Shown in pieces: positions 27,848-36,521 of a stretch of DNA of 64,000 nucleotides. Both the position numbers and the translations under genes were made by a program. Source of the DNA: Stenotrophomonas maltophilia (GTDB lineage: Bacteria > Pseudomonadota > Gammaproteobacteria > Xanthomonadales > Xanthomonadaceae); NCBI RefSeq assembly GCF_023518235.1, contig NZ_CP090423.1, positions 2,666,001 through 2,730,000 on the forward strand, in the 5' to 3' direction. The notes under the pieces are model-generated. The model saw only the letters and a program-made list of their open reading frames with translations, was not told the origin of the DNA and ran no database searches. Within the stretch, counting starts at the first letter, position 1. Each line of letters begins with the position of its first letter.

Positions 27848-28001
27848 CCCCATGTGTGACGTGTTACCCGGATTGAGACTGCGCCGGCGCGGGAACGTTG
27901 ACGGTGCCGCCATCGAGTGAGAAGCGACGTCTTTTGACGCAACGAGTGACGCTACCGGCACGCGCGGAAACCGTACGTTTTCTAGGAAAAATCGGCTTAT
28001 T

Positions 28002-28013
28002 TGATGCGCATCA
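28002..28013. promoter_or_regulatory. Palindrome TGATGCGCATCA, candidate operator
   Basis: A perfect 12-base palindrome lies 99 bases upstream of the divergent pilin-like gene, followed shortly by a half-matching TTGGTGATGG. No known regulator is assigned. Confidence 0.3.
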
Positions 28014-28111
28014 CTCTTTGTTGGTGATGGCCCTAGCAGATTCGGAATCGTCCTATTAAAGCTGGATCGAAGCTGTCGCTAACTAGGACACACCGAACCA
28101 GAGAACGTGTC

Positions 28112-28477
28112 ATGAGGAACTCCCTTCTGCTGTGCGTGGCGCTGATGTCGCTCAGTGCCGTGGCCCAGGCCAGCAGCGGCAGCATCCGCTTCAGTGGCCG
28201 CATCGCCGAACCGGGCTGCACGACGAACCTGTCCCAGGGCGAGCTGAGCCTGGCGGCCTGCCCGCCGTCGGCCAAGGGTTCAACGGTGGCGGTGACGGCG
28301 CTGGCCGACGGCCAGGCCGCCACGCTGCGCGACGGCAAGCGCCAGGGCCAGAAGCTGTCGGTGTCGGCCAGCGCATTGCGCGCCGGCGATATCGCCTTCT
28401 CCGAGCGCTACCGGGTGGAAGCGGCGCGGCAGCAGCCGCTGCAGGGCGCGTACCTGGTGGTGGTCGATTACCTGTAA
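28112..28477 (+). CDS. Short secreted pilin-like protein divergent from the smf operon
   Basis: This 121-aa precursor has a clear signal peptide (MRNSLLLCVALMSLSAVAQA). The mature start, SSGSIRFSGRIAEPGC, follows the pilin pattern G-x-I-x-F-x-G-x-I...C. A second Cys lies about 20 residues on (SLAACPP), and the last strand is GAYLVVVDYL with penultimate Tyr. At about 101 mature residues it is much shorter than usual pilins (about 150-160) and lacks the middle strands. It could be a minor subunit, a terminator of the fibre or a free periplasmic relative. It converges on pncB with an 18-base gap. Confidence 0.75.
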   Translation: MRNSLLLCVALMSLSAVAQASSGSIRFSGRIAEPGCTTNLSQGELSLAACPPSAKGSTVAVTALADGQAATLRDGKRQGQKLSVSASALRAGDIAFSERYRVEAARQQPLQGAYLVVVDYL

Positions 28478-28495
28478 GGCGCCGGGGCGACGCCC

Positions 28496-29677
28496 CTACT
28501 CGGGCTGAGGCAGCTCGAAGACCTGTCGCAGGTAGGCCAGGTAGCCGGGGTCGTCGCACATGCTCTTGCCCGGCGAATCGCTGAGCTTGGCCACCGGCTG
28601 GCCATTGCAGCGGACCATCTTGATGACGATGTTGAGCGGCGTCGGGCCCAGGTCATTGGTCAGGTGGGTACCGACCCCGAACGCGACCTGGCAACGGCCG
28701 CGGAAGTAGTCGTACAGCCGCATCACCTTGGCGATGTCGAGCCCATCGCTGAACACCAGCACCTTGCTGCGCGGATCGACCCGGCGCTGCTGGAAATGCG
28801 CGAGCATGCGGTCGCCCCAGTCGAACGGATCGCCCGAATCGTGGCGGACGCCGTCGAACAGCTTGCAGAAGTACATGTCGAAGTCGCGCAGGAACGCGTC
28901 CAGGCCCACCACGTCGGACAACGCGATGCCCAGGTCGCCGCGATACTCGCGCGCCCACGAATCCAGTGCGGCCACCTGCGAATCGCGCAGGCGCGGGCCC
29001 AGCGCCTGGAACGCCTGCAGGTACTCATGGGCCATCGTGCCGTGCGGCGTCATGCCGTACAGGCGTGCGAAGTGCACGTTGCTGGTGCCGACCAGTTGCG
29101 GCCCCAGTGCATCGCGCAGCAACGGCAGCAGGCGCGCGTGCCAGTCGCGGGAATAGCGCCGGCGGCTGCCGTAGTCGGCAATGCGGCACTGCTCGAAACC
29201 GGGAGTATCGCGCAGCAGCGCGGCCTTGGCCTGCAGCCGGCGCTCACCTTCGGCGAAGTCGGCGGTGGTGGTGTTGCGGAACCAGACCTCGTTGATGATC
29301 GCCAGCAGTGGCACCTCGAACAGGATGGTGTGCAGCCACGGCCCGGTGATGTCCAGCTCGATCTCGCCGGGCACGGTCTTCGACGCACGCAGCTGGATGT
29401 ACTTGCGATCGAGATGGAACAGGCCGAGGAAGTCGGCGAAGTCCGGCTTCACGAAACGCAGGCCACGCATGTAATCCAGCTCGGCATCGCTGAAGCGCAG
29501 CGCACACAGATGGTCGACTTCTTCGTCGATCTGGTCGATGTAGCGCGCCAGGTCGATGCCGGGGGTACGGCACTTGAACCGGTACTGCACCTGGGCGCCG
29601 GGATGCTGGTGCAGCACCGCCTGCATCATGGTGAACTTGTACAGGTCGGTATCGAGCAGAGACTGGATGATAGGCAT
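28496..29677 (-). CDS. pncB: PncB, nicotinate phosphoribosyltransferase
   Basis: PncB makes nicotinate mononucleotide from nicotinate and PRPP with ATP, in NAD salvage. The 393-aa length is as in the bacterial family. Visible marks are [20 protein letters not shown] at the N-terminus, [11 protein letters not shown], and [17 protein letters not shown] in the PRPP/phosphate-binding region. LVFSDGLD follows. I chose the ATG at 29677 ([14 protein letters not shown]); the longer frame enters a repeat. It stands alone, convergent with the pilin-like gene. Confidence 0.96.
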   Translation of the reverse strand: MPIIQSLLDTDLYKFTMMQAVLHQHPGAQVQYRFKCRTPGIDLARYIDQIDEEVDHLCALRFSDAELDYMRGLRFVKPDFADFLGLFHLDRKYIQLRASKTVPGEIELDITGPWLHTILFEVPLLAIINEVWFRNTTTADFAEGERRLQAKAALLRDTPGFEQCRIADYGSRRRYSRDWHARLLPLLRDALGPQLVGTSNVHFARLYGMTPHGTMAHEYLQAFQALGPRLRDSQVAALDSWAREYRGDLGIALSDVVGLDAFLRDFDMYFCKLFDGVRHDSGDPFDWGDRMLAHFQQRRVDPRSKVLVFSDGLDIAKVMRLYDYFRGRCQVAFGVGTHLTNDLGPTPLNIVIKMVRCNGQPVAKLSDSPGKSMCDDPGYLAYLRQVFELPQPE

Positions 29678-29711
29678 GGGGCGGATTATGCGCCCGGCCG
29701 GGTGAACCGGG

Positions 29712-29760
29712 GGCGCCGCCGGTGGATCCACGCCATGCGTGGATGCGCCTGCGGCGCTAC
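29712..29760. repeat. SMAG/REP element overlapping the end of a glycosyltransferase gene
   Basis: The outer arms pair GGCGCCGCC with GGCGGCGC-like ends around the inner hairpin ATCCACGC-CAT-GCGTGGAT, also present at 1359-1377. On the minus strand it begins GTAG, and the TAG of that head is the stop codon of the glycosyltransferase at 29757-30596. Confidence 0.7.
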
Positions 29761-30596
29761 AACGACCGGCGCAGCAACCTCGGCACCAGCATCAGCGCAT
29801 GGGCCCAGATTGCCGCAAACACCGCCACACGCACCGGCAGCGAGCGTTGTCCGGCCTCGAACTTCTGGAAGTAGCGCCACAGGCCCTTGTGCTTGTGCCA
29901 TTCAACGAAGAACGGACGCGAGCGGCTGGAGACACCACGCACGTGGGTGACCTGCAGGTCGTTGGCGATGGCCACCACCGCCCCGGCCGCACGCGCGCGC
30001 CGGCACAGGTCCAGGTCTTCGGCATGCAGGCGATAGCCCGCGTCCCAGCCGCCGATGCGGTCGAACAGCGTGCGCGGCATCATCAGCAGTGCGCCGGACA
30101 GCGCCGGCACCCGTTGCAACGCCTGCGACGGGTCGCGCGGAACCGCCAGCTTCGAGCCCTTGCCCGGCGACCGCAGCATCATCAGGAAGTCCGGGTCGCG
30201 GCGCCGCACCGCTTCGTCGGCATGGCCCTGCTCATCCACCTGTTCCACGCCCAGCAGGCAGTCGCCCAGCGCATCGGCACGGGCGCGCAGCGCGGCCAGG
30301 GTATCGGCCTCGACCATCAGGTCCGGGTTGATGAAAGCCAGCCACGGGCTGCGCGAATCGGCCACGCCCTGGTTGTTGGCCGCAGCGAAGCCCGGGTTGT
30401 CCGGGTTGCCGACAAAGCGCACGCGCGGGTCATGGCTGGCATGGCGCTGCACGATCTCAAGCGTGCCATCCAGCGAACCGTTGTCGATCACCCGGATCTC
30501 GGCCACATCCTGCGCCTGGCGCAGGCGCGAGAGGCAGGCATCGATGGTGCTGCCGCTCTGGAAGGTGACGACAACGGCGGCAATGGCAGCATTCAA
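29757..30596 (-). CDS. GT2-family glycosyltransferase (rhamnosyltransferase-like)
   Basis: The 279-aa protein starts [20 protein letters not shown] and continues [30 protein letters not shown] and [14 protein letters not shown]. These are the nucleotide-sugar fold and acidic motif of GT2 enzymes of the WbbL/rhamnosyltransferase type. [12 protein letters not shown] follows near residue 190. The C-terminus has a hydrophobic stretch ([20 protein letters not shown]), so it may sit on the membrane. It overlaps the preceding gene by four bases (ATGA), so the two are probably coupled. Donor and acceptor are unknown; surface polysaccharide assembly is the usual role. Confidence 0.88.
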   Translation of the reverse strand: MNAAIAAVVVTFQSGSTIDACLSRLRQAQDVAEIRVIDNGSLDGTLEIVQRHASHDPRVRFVGNPDNPGFAAANNQGVADSRSPWLAFINPDLMVEADTLAALRARADALGDCLLGVEQVDEQGHADEAVRRRDPDFLMMLRSPGKGSKLAVPRDPSQALQRVPALSGALLMMPRTLFDRIGGWDAGYRLHAEDLDLCRRARAAGAVVAIANDLQVTHVRGVSSRSRPFFVEWHKHKGLWRYFQKFEAGQRSLPVRVAVFAAIWAHALMLVPRLLRRSL

Positions 30597-31444
30597 ACGG
30601 GAGGCTCCGGCACGGACGGGACGAACAGGTCGCCCTGTTCCTGCGGCATTATCGCCTGCCGCATGCGCTGCTGCAGGTCGGCCCGCAGCCCGTGCAACGG
30701 GTCATGCATCAGGAAGTCCGCCAGGCGTGGCACCCAGCCCGGCCAGCGCGCGGCCAGCGCTTCCAGATCGCCATCGCGGCTGATCGCCTCGCCTGCGCGG
30801 CTGACAAAGGCGGTCTCGCACAGCACGTTGCGCCAGCCCAGCCCGGCCATGCGCAGGCTCAGGTCGACCAGCGCCGCATTCCAGCCGATGTAGCTGTCCA
30901 CGTCCAGGCCACCGGCGCGACGGCGGGCGTTGCCGCGCACCAGCACCGCATGGGTGACGGCCGAGGGCAGTTCGGGGTGCAGCGTCGGCAGTGCGGCGCA
31001 GGTCTGCGCCAGCACTGCCGGGTCCTGCGGTTCTGGATTGATCTCGCCCAGCCGCGGCCACGCGGCGGTTTCGCCGGCATTGCACCAGGGCGTTGCCGTG
31101 GCGATGGCGGCGTCGCGGGCGAAGGCGTCCTGCAACTGCTGCAACCACCCCGGTGCCGGCACGCTGTCCGGCGCCAGCACGGCCACGTCCAGGCCATCGC
31201 ACGCGCGCAGCATTTCATCCAGATGTGCCACCTCGCCCAATGGCCGCGCGCGGCGCGTGTATTCGGCCTGCAACGGCGTATGCGCCAACCAGTGTTCGAC
31301 CACGCCCTGTGCGCGTGGGCCGGTCTGCGCATCGTCGGCCAGCCAGACCGCGGTACCGGGTGCCGTGCCGGCATCCAGCGCCGCCAGGCAACGGTCAAGC
31401 GCGGCATCGTCCACGCACAGCGGCAACAACACGATCGCCCCCAT
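30593..31444 (-). CDS. Glycosyltransferase-like protein, probably GT2 superfamily
   Basis: The predicted protein is 283 aa (MGAIVLLPLCVDDAALDRCL). I chose the ATG at 31444 because GGAGG lies five bases upstream; the longer frame to 31549 is repeat-like DNA. The pattern IVLLPLCVDDAALDRCLAAL and LDVAVLAPDSVPAPGWLQQL resembles a GT2 fold in which the acidic metal motif is reduced to APDS. VDSYIGWNAALVDLSLRMAG resembles the later acceptor region. It may be a diverged or inactive partner of the coupled GT2 gene that follows. Function is unproven. Confidence 0.7.
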   Translation of the reverse strand: MGAIVLLPLCVDDAALDRCLAALDAGTAPGTAVWLADDAQTGPRAQGVVEHWLAHTPLQAEYTRRARPLGEVAHLDEMLRACDGLDVAVLAPDSVPAPGWLQQLQDAFARDAAIATATPWCNAGETAAWPRLGEINPEPQDPAVLAQTCAALPTLHPELPSAVTHAVLVRGNARRRAGGLDVDSYIGWNAALVDLSLRMAGLGWRNVLCETAFVSRAGEAISRDGDLEALAARWPGWVPRLADFLMHDPLHGLRADLQQRMRQAIMPQEQGDLFVPSVPEPPV

Positions 31445-31568
31445 CCCGCCTCCGTGGTTGTCGGTGACCACAGCGTAGCACCGGGGGGTATCGGCCGGGT
31501 TGCACCCGGCACCCGCTTCAGGCCAGAGCCAGAGCCGAAGCCGAAGCAACAGCAGAAGCCCGCTATTC

Positions 31569-31634
31569 GTGGGATGGCGGGGGTGGGTCCGGTTGCGGGG
31601 GACGCCGTAAACCCACAGTGCCCCGCCATCCCCC
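31569..31634. repeat. Long-stem element related to the one at 57.2 kb
   Basis: The arms GGGATGGCGGGG (31571-31582) and CCCCGCCATCCC (31621-31632) pair perfectly. The left part GTGGGATGGCGGGG and the internal ACGCCGTAAACCC recur in the same order at about 57140-57185, so the two sites belong to one dispersed family. It lies in the 266-base gap between the GT-like gene and gspD, which also holds a GCCGGGT-TGC-ACCCGGC hairpin at 31494-31510. Confidence 0.6.
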
Positions 31635-31652
31635 AGAAAATCCGCTGTTGCA

Positions 31653-31677
31653 GTTGCCGGCCAGCGGCCGGCACTAC
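31653..31677 (-). repeat. SMAG element (GTAG-headed)
   Basis: On the minus strand this reads GTAGTGCCGGCCGCTGGCCG and on to CAAC. The same 25 bases occur on the plus strand at 57295-57319. The stem is TGCCGGCC / GGCCGGCA. Confidence 0.8.
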
Positions 31678-31684
31678 CATGAGA

Positions 31685-31701
31685 GCCGGGCCTCGCCCGG
31701 C
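31685..31701 (-). terminator. Hairpin after gspD, possible terminator of the xps operon
   Basis: GCCGGGC-CTC-GCCCGGC lies nine bases beyond the gspD stop. No T tract follows, so termination is uncertain; together with the SMAG element beyond it, it may protect the 3' end. Confidence 0.4.
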
Positions 31702-31710
31702 CGCGCGCCC

Positions 31711-33909
31711 TTACTTCTTCGCGCGCGGCTGGTTCAGCGGTTCCATCGCACGGAAACGCTTGCTGTACTCGTCAGTCAGATTGCGCGCTTCCTGGCCGTT
31801 GCGGACGATGCTCGGGGTCAGCAGCACGATCACCTCCGAACGACGGCTGGTACGGGTCTTCTGGCCGAACAGCGCACCGATCACCGGAATCTTGCTCAGG
31901 CCCGGAATGCCGCTGCTGCCATCGGTGGCCGAATCGGTGATCAGACCGGCCAGCATGATGGTGTCACCGCTCTGCACCGCCGCCTCGGTGGACAGCTTCT
32001 TGGTCGAGATGCGCGGGTTGCAGTTGCGCTCGTTGGGGTTGCAGGTCTCCGGAATCTCCGAGGCGCTGCTCACTTCCTGCACGATGTCCAGGAACACGGT
32101 GCCGTCGCGGGTCACCCGCGGGCGCACCTTGAGGATCACGCCGGTATCGATGTACTGCACCGAACTGTAGGTGCTGGTGCCCACACCGGTGTTCACCGTG
32201 GTGGTGTTGATCGGCACCTTGTCACCCACATTGAGCGTGGCTTCGGCGTTGTTGCGCACGAACACCGAAGGGGTCTGCAGCAGACGCAGGTCGGTGACCT
32301 TGTCCAGTGCGCTGACCACCGCCGCGGCATTGTGGCCGGTGAAGGCCCAGCCCACGCCATCGTTGCCGGTCACGCCACCGGCGAAGGTGTTCCAGGCGCC
32401 GGCGGCCGCAGGCGGCAGGGTCAGCCCGCTGAGCGCACCGGTCAGCGCGCGCCCGGCTACGGCGTTGTCGAAGAACCAGTTCACGCCATACTTCAGGTCG
32501 CCGGTCAGCGCGACTTCGGCCACCTGTGCTTCGATGTGCACCTGCAACGGCATCACGTCCAGCTTCTCGATCACTTCGCGGATCGAGCGCCATGCCTGCG
32601 GCGTCGAACGCACCAGCAGCGTGTTGGTTTCCTCCACCGCCGACACGCCGACACGGTCACCTTCCACCTCCAGGCTGACACTGACATTGCCGGACTGGCG
32701 CTGCGGCAGGTTCATGCTGCCGCCACTGCTGCCGCTGCCGGTTCCTCCCGTGGTGGAACCCAGGCTGCTGTTGCTGCTGTCCATGCCGCGGTCGCTCTCG
32801 CCGCCCAGCTGCGACGGAATCGCACCCGGTGCCAGCGACGCCGGGCTGGAGCCGCCCCGGTTGCCACTGCTGGCGAAGGCTTCGCTGAGGCGCTCGGCCA
32901 GATCGCGGGCCTTGATGTAGCGCAGTTCATAGGAGAACAGGCGCGCACTGCCACCTGCGGTATCGATCCGGTCCAGCCATTGCTGGATCTGGTCCAGGTA
33001 CCGCACCTGCGGGGTGATCACCAGCACGGCATTGGCGTTTTCCAGCGGCAGGAAACGGAACATGCCGGCGCTGGGCGTCTTGCTCTCCTCACCGAACACC
33101 TTCTCAAGGTCGGCGGCAACCTGCTCGGCCTTGCCCGACTGGATCGGGAACACCCCCACCGACATGCCCGACAGCCAATCGACGTCGAAGATCTCGACGG
33201 TGCGCATGTAGTTTTCCAGCTCGGCACGGGTGCCGCCCAGGGTGATCACGTTGCGGCCGCTGTCGACGTTGACGATGGCGTTGGGCCGCGCGTACGGCTC
33301 GAGCACCTTCTTCATTTCGGTGGCCGAGATGAACTGCAGCGGGATCACCCGCACCTCGAAGCCGCGTGCGCTGGCGGCGGGCGCCGTGCTGGGCGCCACC
33401 GTACCGGCCAATGCCTGGTCGGCGGCAACGATGTTGTAGCGACCGCCGCTGTAGACCATGCGCGCGTTGTTCCAGCCCAGCACCATCTCCAGCAGGTTCA
33501 GCGCCTGCGCCGGCGACACCGGCTTGGGCGTGGCCAGGGTGACCGTGCCCTGCACACCCGGGGCGATCACGTAGTTCTGGCCCAGCATGTCACCCAGGAT
33601 CGCCTTGACCACCGCGTGCAGCGATTCGCCTTCGAAGTTGAACGTGGCCTCGCCGGTGCTGGCCCCGTGCAGCGCCGGCGCCGGTGCGCGCGCGGCTTCG
33701 CGGTTGATCATGGTGCCGGTGCCGCGGCGGATCACCGCCTGCGGCGCGCCCTGGGTCTCACGGGCGGCATCGGCGGCGACATCGGCCGCCTGCCCGGCAG
33801 CGGCGCTGGGCGACAGGTTGCCGTTGCGCTGCACGTGCGGCGCGGACACCGTACTGCAGCCGACCAGCAGCGCAAGGGCAAAGGACCAGGGAAGAAAACG
33901 CAGGTTCAT
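31711..33909 (-). CDS. gspD: GspD/XpsD, type II secretion outer-membrane secretin
   Basis: The secretin forms the outer-membrane channel of the T2SS. The 732-aa protein has a lipoprotein-type signal (FALALLVGC), as in Xanthomonas XpsD. N-domains run to about residue 430 (NFEGESLHAVVKAILGDML; EVRVIPLQFISATEMKKVLE). A Ser/Gly-rich insert lies near 340-400 (SSLGSTTGGTGSGSSGGS). The secretin barrel is about residues 480-700 (VPINTTTVNTG; MLAGLITDSATDGSSGIPGL). It is the last gene of the eleven-gene operon, nine bases after gspN. Terminal placement of D is the Xanthomonas arrangement; in enterobacteria D comes early. Confidence 0.96.
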   Translation of the reverse strand: MNLRFLPWSFALALLVGCSTVSAPHVQRNGNLSPSAAAGQAADVAADAARETQGAPQAVIRRGTGTMINREAARAPAPALHGASTGEATFNFEGESLHAVVKAILGDMLGQNYVIAPGVQGTVTLATPKPVSPAQALNLLEMVLGWNNARMVYSGGRYNIVAADQALAGTVAPSTAPAASARGFEVRVIPLQFISATEMKKVLEPYARPNAIVNVDSGRNVITLGGTRAELENYMRTVEIFDVDWLSGMSVGVFPIQSGKAEQVAADLEKVFGEESKTPSAGMFRFLPLENANAVLVITPQVRYLDQIQQWLDRIDTAGGSARLFSYELRYIKARDLAERLSEAFASSGNRGGSSPASLAPGAIPSQLGGESDRGMDSSNSSLGSTTGGTGSGSSGGSMNLPQRQSGNVSVSLEVEGDRVGVSAVEETNTLLVRSTPQAWRSIREVIEKLDVMPLQVHIEAQVAEVALTGDLKYGVNWFFDNAVAGRALTGALSGLTLPPAAAGAWNTFAGGVTGNDGVGWAFTGHNAAAVVSALDKVTDLRLLQTPSVFVRNNAEATLNVGDKVPINTTTVNTGVGTSTYSSVQYIDTGVILKVRPRVTRDGTVFLDIVQEVSSASEIPETCNPNERNCNPRISTKKLSTEAAVQSGDTIMLAGLITDSATDGSSGIPGLSKIPVIGALFGQKTRTSRRSEVIVLLTPSIVRNGQEARNLTDEYSKRFRAMEPLNQPRAKK

Positions 33910-33918
33910 GCATTCACT

Positions 33919-34707
33919 CTATCGGTTGGTGCCATCGCCCGGGGGCGGCGACGGTTGTTGCTGCTGTTGTTGCTGCAGCTGGCGGCGACGGGCCTGGATG
34001 CGTTCGCGGATGGCCTGCATCTGCGCTTCGCTGGGGCCGTTGGTGTCGGCGGGAGGTGTCTGTGCGGCCGGGGTTGCCGCGGTGGCCGTGGCCGGGCGTT
34101 GTGCCGTCTGCGCCGGAGGTGCGGCCGCTGCCGGCGGCGGTGGCGGAACCGGCGACGGCACGGCACCGCTGGCCGCAGGGGGAACCCCGTTGGCGCCACG
34201 CAGCACGGTCGGCGGCTCGCCGCCCTGGCCATTGAACACGGCCAGTTCCAGCACCTGGTTGCCTCCGGGCCCGATCACCGTTGCCTGGCGGGGCTGCAGG
34301 GCCACCAGCTGCCAACCGTCCACCGCCTCTCCGTTCAGGCGCAGGCGCAGCGAACGGTTCTGCTCGGTACTGAAGGTAGCCATGCCGAATTCGCCGCTGA
34401 GCAGCACGCCGGTCAGGCGCAGCGCGGCGCTGGCCGCCGGCTCGCTGCCGCCCAGCAGGTACGGACGAGGGCGGCGGTCTTCGGCAAACAGCGGGCGCGC
34501 TGCGATGGCACTGTAGCTGTCGGCACTGGCCATGCGTTCGGCGGCCAGGGGCGCCAGGGTGGGCAGCGGCGGCGCCGCGTCGGCATCGCCGCCGGCCTGC
34601 GGCAGACGGCTACCCAGCCCGAACAGGGTGGCCAACCAGACGGCACCGGCCCAGCCGGCCAGGGCCAGCAGGAAACCGGTACGCAGGCTGATCTGCTCAC
34701 GCTTCAT
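33919..34707 (-). CDS. gspN: GspN/XpsN, inner-membrane partner of the secretin (GspC counterpart)
   Basis: The 262-aa protein has one N-terminal helix (TGFLLALAGWAGAVWLATLF) and a periplasmic region with LRLTGVLLSGEFGMATF, which resembles the homology-region domain of GspC. A long low-complexity Pro/Ala/Gln tail (PPPPPAAAAPP; RRRQLQQQQQQQ) ends it. In Xanthomonas, XpsN does the GspC job of linking the inner platform to the secretin. I chose the ATG at 34707 (MKREQISLRTG); a longer frame lies in gspM. It overlaps gspM by 11 bases. Confidence 0.85.
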   Translation of the reverse strand: MKREQISLRTGFLLALAGWAGAVWLATLFGLGSRLPQAGGDADAAPPLPTLAPLAAERMASADSYSAIAARPLFAEDRRPRPYLLGGSEPAASAALRLTGVLLSGEFGMATFSTEQNRSLRLRLNGEAVDGWQLVALQPRQATVIGPGGNQVLELAVFNGQGGEPPTVLRGANGVPPAASGAVPSPVPPPPPAAAAPPAQTAQRPATATAATPAAQTPPADTNGPSEAQMQAIRERIQARRRQLQQQQQQQPSPPPGDGTNR

Positions 34708-35404
34708 CGGCCACCTCCTGTGCATCGGGCGGCGGCAGCGGTGCGGGCGCGGGGGCCTCGGCCGGTGGCGTCGGCGCGGCTTCGGTGGCCGGTGCCGGTG
34801 CGGCACCTTCGCCGGCAGCACCGGGCAACAGATAACCGGCCAGTTCGAAGGACACGTCCAGGCCCAACCCCGATTCGTTCGGTGATTGCTGGAAACGCTG
34901 TGCGATGAGGTTGAGGTTGTCCACGAACAGGCGTGGGCTGCCGGTTTCCAGGCTGTGCAGGACCGTGGCCAGTTCGGCCACGCCACAGCGCAGCCGCACC
35001 TGCATGGCAACGCGGACGAACTCGGCATCACGCCGGTTGTCGGTCAACGGCGTACGGTTGCTGATGGTGCAGCTGCGGTTGCCTGGGCTGGCCATCGCCA
35101 CCGCATCCTGCAGCTTGGCACCCAGCGCAGCCGCGGCGGCTTCGGCGGTGGCCTCGCGCAGGAAGCCGGGACGCTGCAGCAGGGCCTCGCGGGTGGCACG
35201 CAGGCGCTGTTCGATCTGCGGCTGCTGCTGCAGCTGCGCCTGCACACGCGCTTCGCGTTCGCGCAACGACGCGACATCGGCATCGATCTCACGCAGCGGC
35301 TGGGTGAACCACGGATGCACCAGCAGCAGGTAGGCCAGGCCCAGCACGGCCAGCAGCAGGGCCAGCGCCAGCCAGCGGTCACGGCGTGCGTTTGGCATCA
35401 GCAT
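34697..35404 (-). CDS. gspM: GspM/XpsM, type II secretion platform protein
   Basis: The 235-aa protein has one N-terminal helix (WLALALLLAVLGLAYLLLV) after a short basic stretch, then a coiled-coil region (LREREARVQAQLQQQPQIEQ) and a small periplasmic fold. A Pro/Ala tail (PAPATEAAPTPPAEAPAPAP) follows. GspM partners GspL to hold GspE. The start could be at 35404 (MLMPNAR) or 35398 (MPNAR). It overlaps gspL by about 20-26 bases. Confidence 0.87.
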   Translation of the reverse strand: MLMPNARRDRWLALALLLAVLGLAYLLLVHPWFTQPLREIDADVASLREREARVQAQLQQQPQIEQRLRATREALLQRPGFLREATAEAAAAALGAKLQDAVAMASPGNRSCTISNRTPLTDNRRDAEFVRVAMQVRLRCGVAELATVLHSLETGSPRLFVDNLNLIAQRFQQSPNESGLGLDVSFELAGYLLPGAAGEGAAPAPATEAAPTPPAEAPAPAPLPPPDAQEVADEA

Positions 35405-36521
35405 CGGCCGCCTCCTCGGTGCGGGCGGCGGCCAGCGGCTGCAGCTCGGCGGTCATGGTGAAGCGGTCGCGGCCACTGGCGGCGCCATCGGCCTGCAGCA
35501 CCCCGGTCAGGTTGACCTTGCGCCACTGCGGCGCGTCCTGCAGCAGCTGCACCAGCTGCGAGGCTTCGCGGCTGAGGCCGATCAGCTGCAGGTTGTTGCT
35601 TTCGATGGCCAGTTTTTCCAGGTAGGTGCCTTCGGGCAGGCGCCGGGTCAGTTCGTTCCAGATTTCGACCGTGCCTGCACGCTGGTTGCGCTGCTTCTCC
35701 AGGAACGCCGCGCCCTCGACCAGGGCCTGCAGCTGCGCCCGCTCGCTGGCCACGCCACGCGCACTGCGCGCGCTGCGCTCGACCTGCGCACGCAGTTCAT
35801 CGGCGGCGGCGCGGCGGTTGTCCAGCAGCTGCAGGGCCGCCAGCACCAGCATCAGCAGGGCCGCCACGGTGAGCAGCACGTTCCAGCGCCGCATCGGGTC
35901 CGGTCGCCGCTGGCGCTGCGCCGGGGGCAGCAGGTTCACCTGCAACGCCCTGCCCTGCGCGTCGATGGCATCGACCCCGGCCAGCGCATCGGCCCACTCG
36001 CCCACGCTGGCGCGCCAGGCGTCCAACTGGCGCAACGGCCAGGCGACCAGCTCCACCTGCAGCTGGCCTTCACCGGCCAAACCGAGTTCGCGTACGTCAA
36101 AACTGACCTGGGAAGACTCGAAGGGCGTCTGCCGGTCGATCTCGAAGCCGACCACGGCCCGCAGGCGGTCGGCGGCCGCGCCCGGCAGGCGCAGGGTGCG
36201 CCGCAGGACGTCCGTGGCCGGCAACAACCACACCCGCGGCAGGCCGCGCAGGCGCGGTTCAAGCACCCGGTCCAGCGCCTGCGGCGACAGCGGCCACGGC
36301 AGGCGCACCACGTCTTCGCGGCGCTCGCCGGCTTCACGCCAGACCTGCAGGTGATCGCCGTCACGCAGCAACAGCAGCCGTGCCTGGCCCCAGCCCAGCG
36401 CCCACTGCCAACGCACCGGCACCCAGGCCAGCAACCCGTGCCGCCACCAACGCAGGAAACGGCCCGTGCCCGGGCCGATCCGGCCCTGCACCTGCCGCAG
36501 ACTGTCCTGCCAAGCTGTCAT
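35379..36521 (-). CDS. gspL: GspL/XpsL, type II secretion platform protein
   Basis: GspL anchors the ATPase GspE to the inner membrane. The 380-aa protein has an actin-like cytoplasmic domain (LLRDGDHLQVW; AVVGFEIDRQTPFESSQVSFDV). One transmembrane helix follows near residue 215 (VLLTVAALLMLVLAALQLL), then a periplasmic ferredoxin-like domain (LQLIGLSREASQLVQLLQ). The ATG at 36521 (MTAWQDSLRQVQ) overlaps gspK by four bases. The longer frame to 36644 is within gspK. Confidence 0.92.
   Translation of the reverse strand: MTAWQDSLRQVQGRIGPGTGRFLRWWRHGLLAWVPVRWQWALGWGQARLLLLRDGDHLQVWREAGERREDVVRLPWPLSPQALDRVLEPRLRGLPRVWLLPATDVLRRTLRLPGAAADRLRAVVGFEIDRQTPFESSQVSFDVRELGLAGEGQLQVELVAWPLRQLDAWRASVGEWADALAGVDAIDAQGRALQVNLLPPAQRQRRPDPMRRWNVLLTVAALLMLVLAALQLLDNRRAAADELRAQVERSARSARGVASERAQLQALVEGAAFLEKQRNQRAGTVEIWNELTRRLPEGTYLEKLAIESNNLQLIGLSREASQLVQLLQDAPQWRKVNLTGVLQADGAASGRDRFTMTAELQPLAAARTEEAADADAKRTP

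Larger units (their letters stand above)
27655..28111. other. Divergent regulatory gap between smf-1 and a pilin-like gene
   Basis: This 457-base stretch has no gene. Its centre (about 27780-28020) is clearly AT-richer than the flanks. It contains a candidate Clp/CRP box (27803-27818), a 7+7 inverted repeat (27832-27847), a 12-base perfect palindrome (28002-28013), and a TATACT-like -10 for smf-1 (27789-27794, minus strand) that would leave a leader of about 130 bases. Confidence 0.7.
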
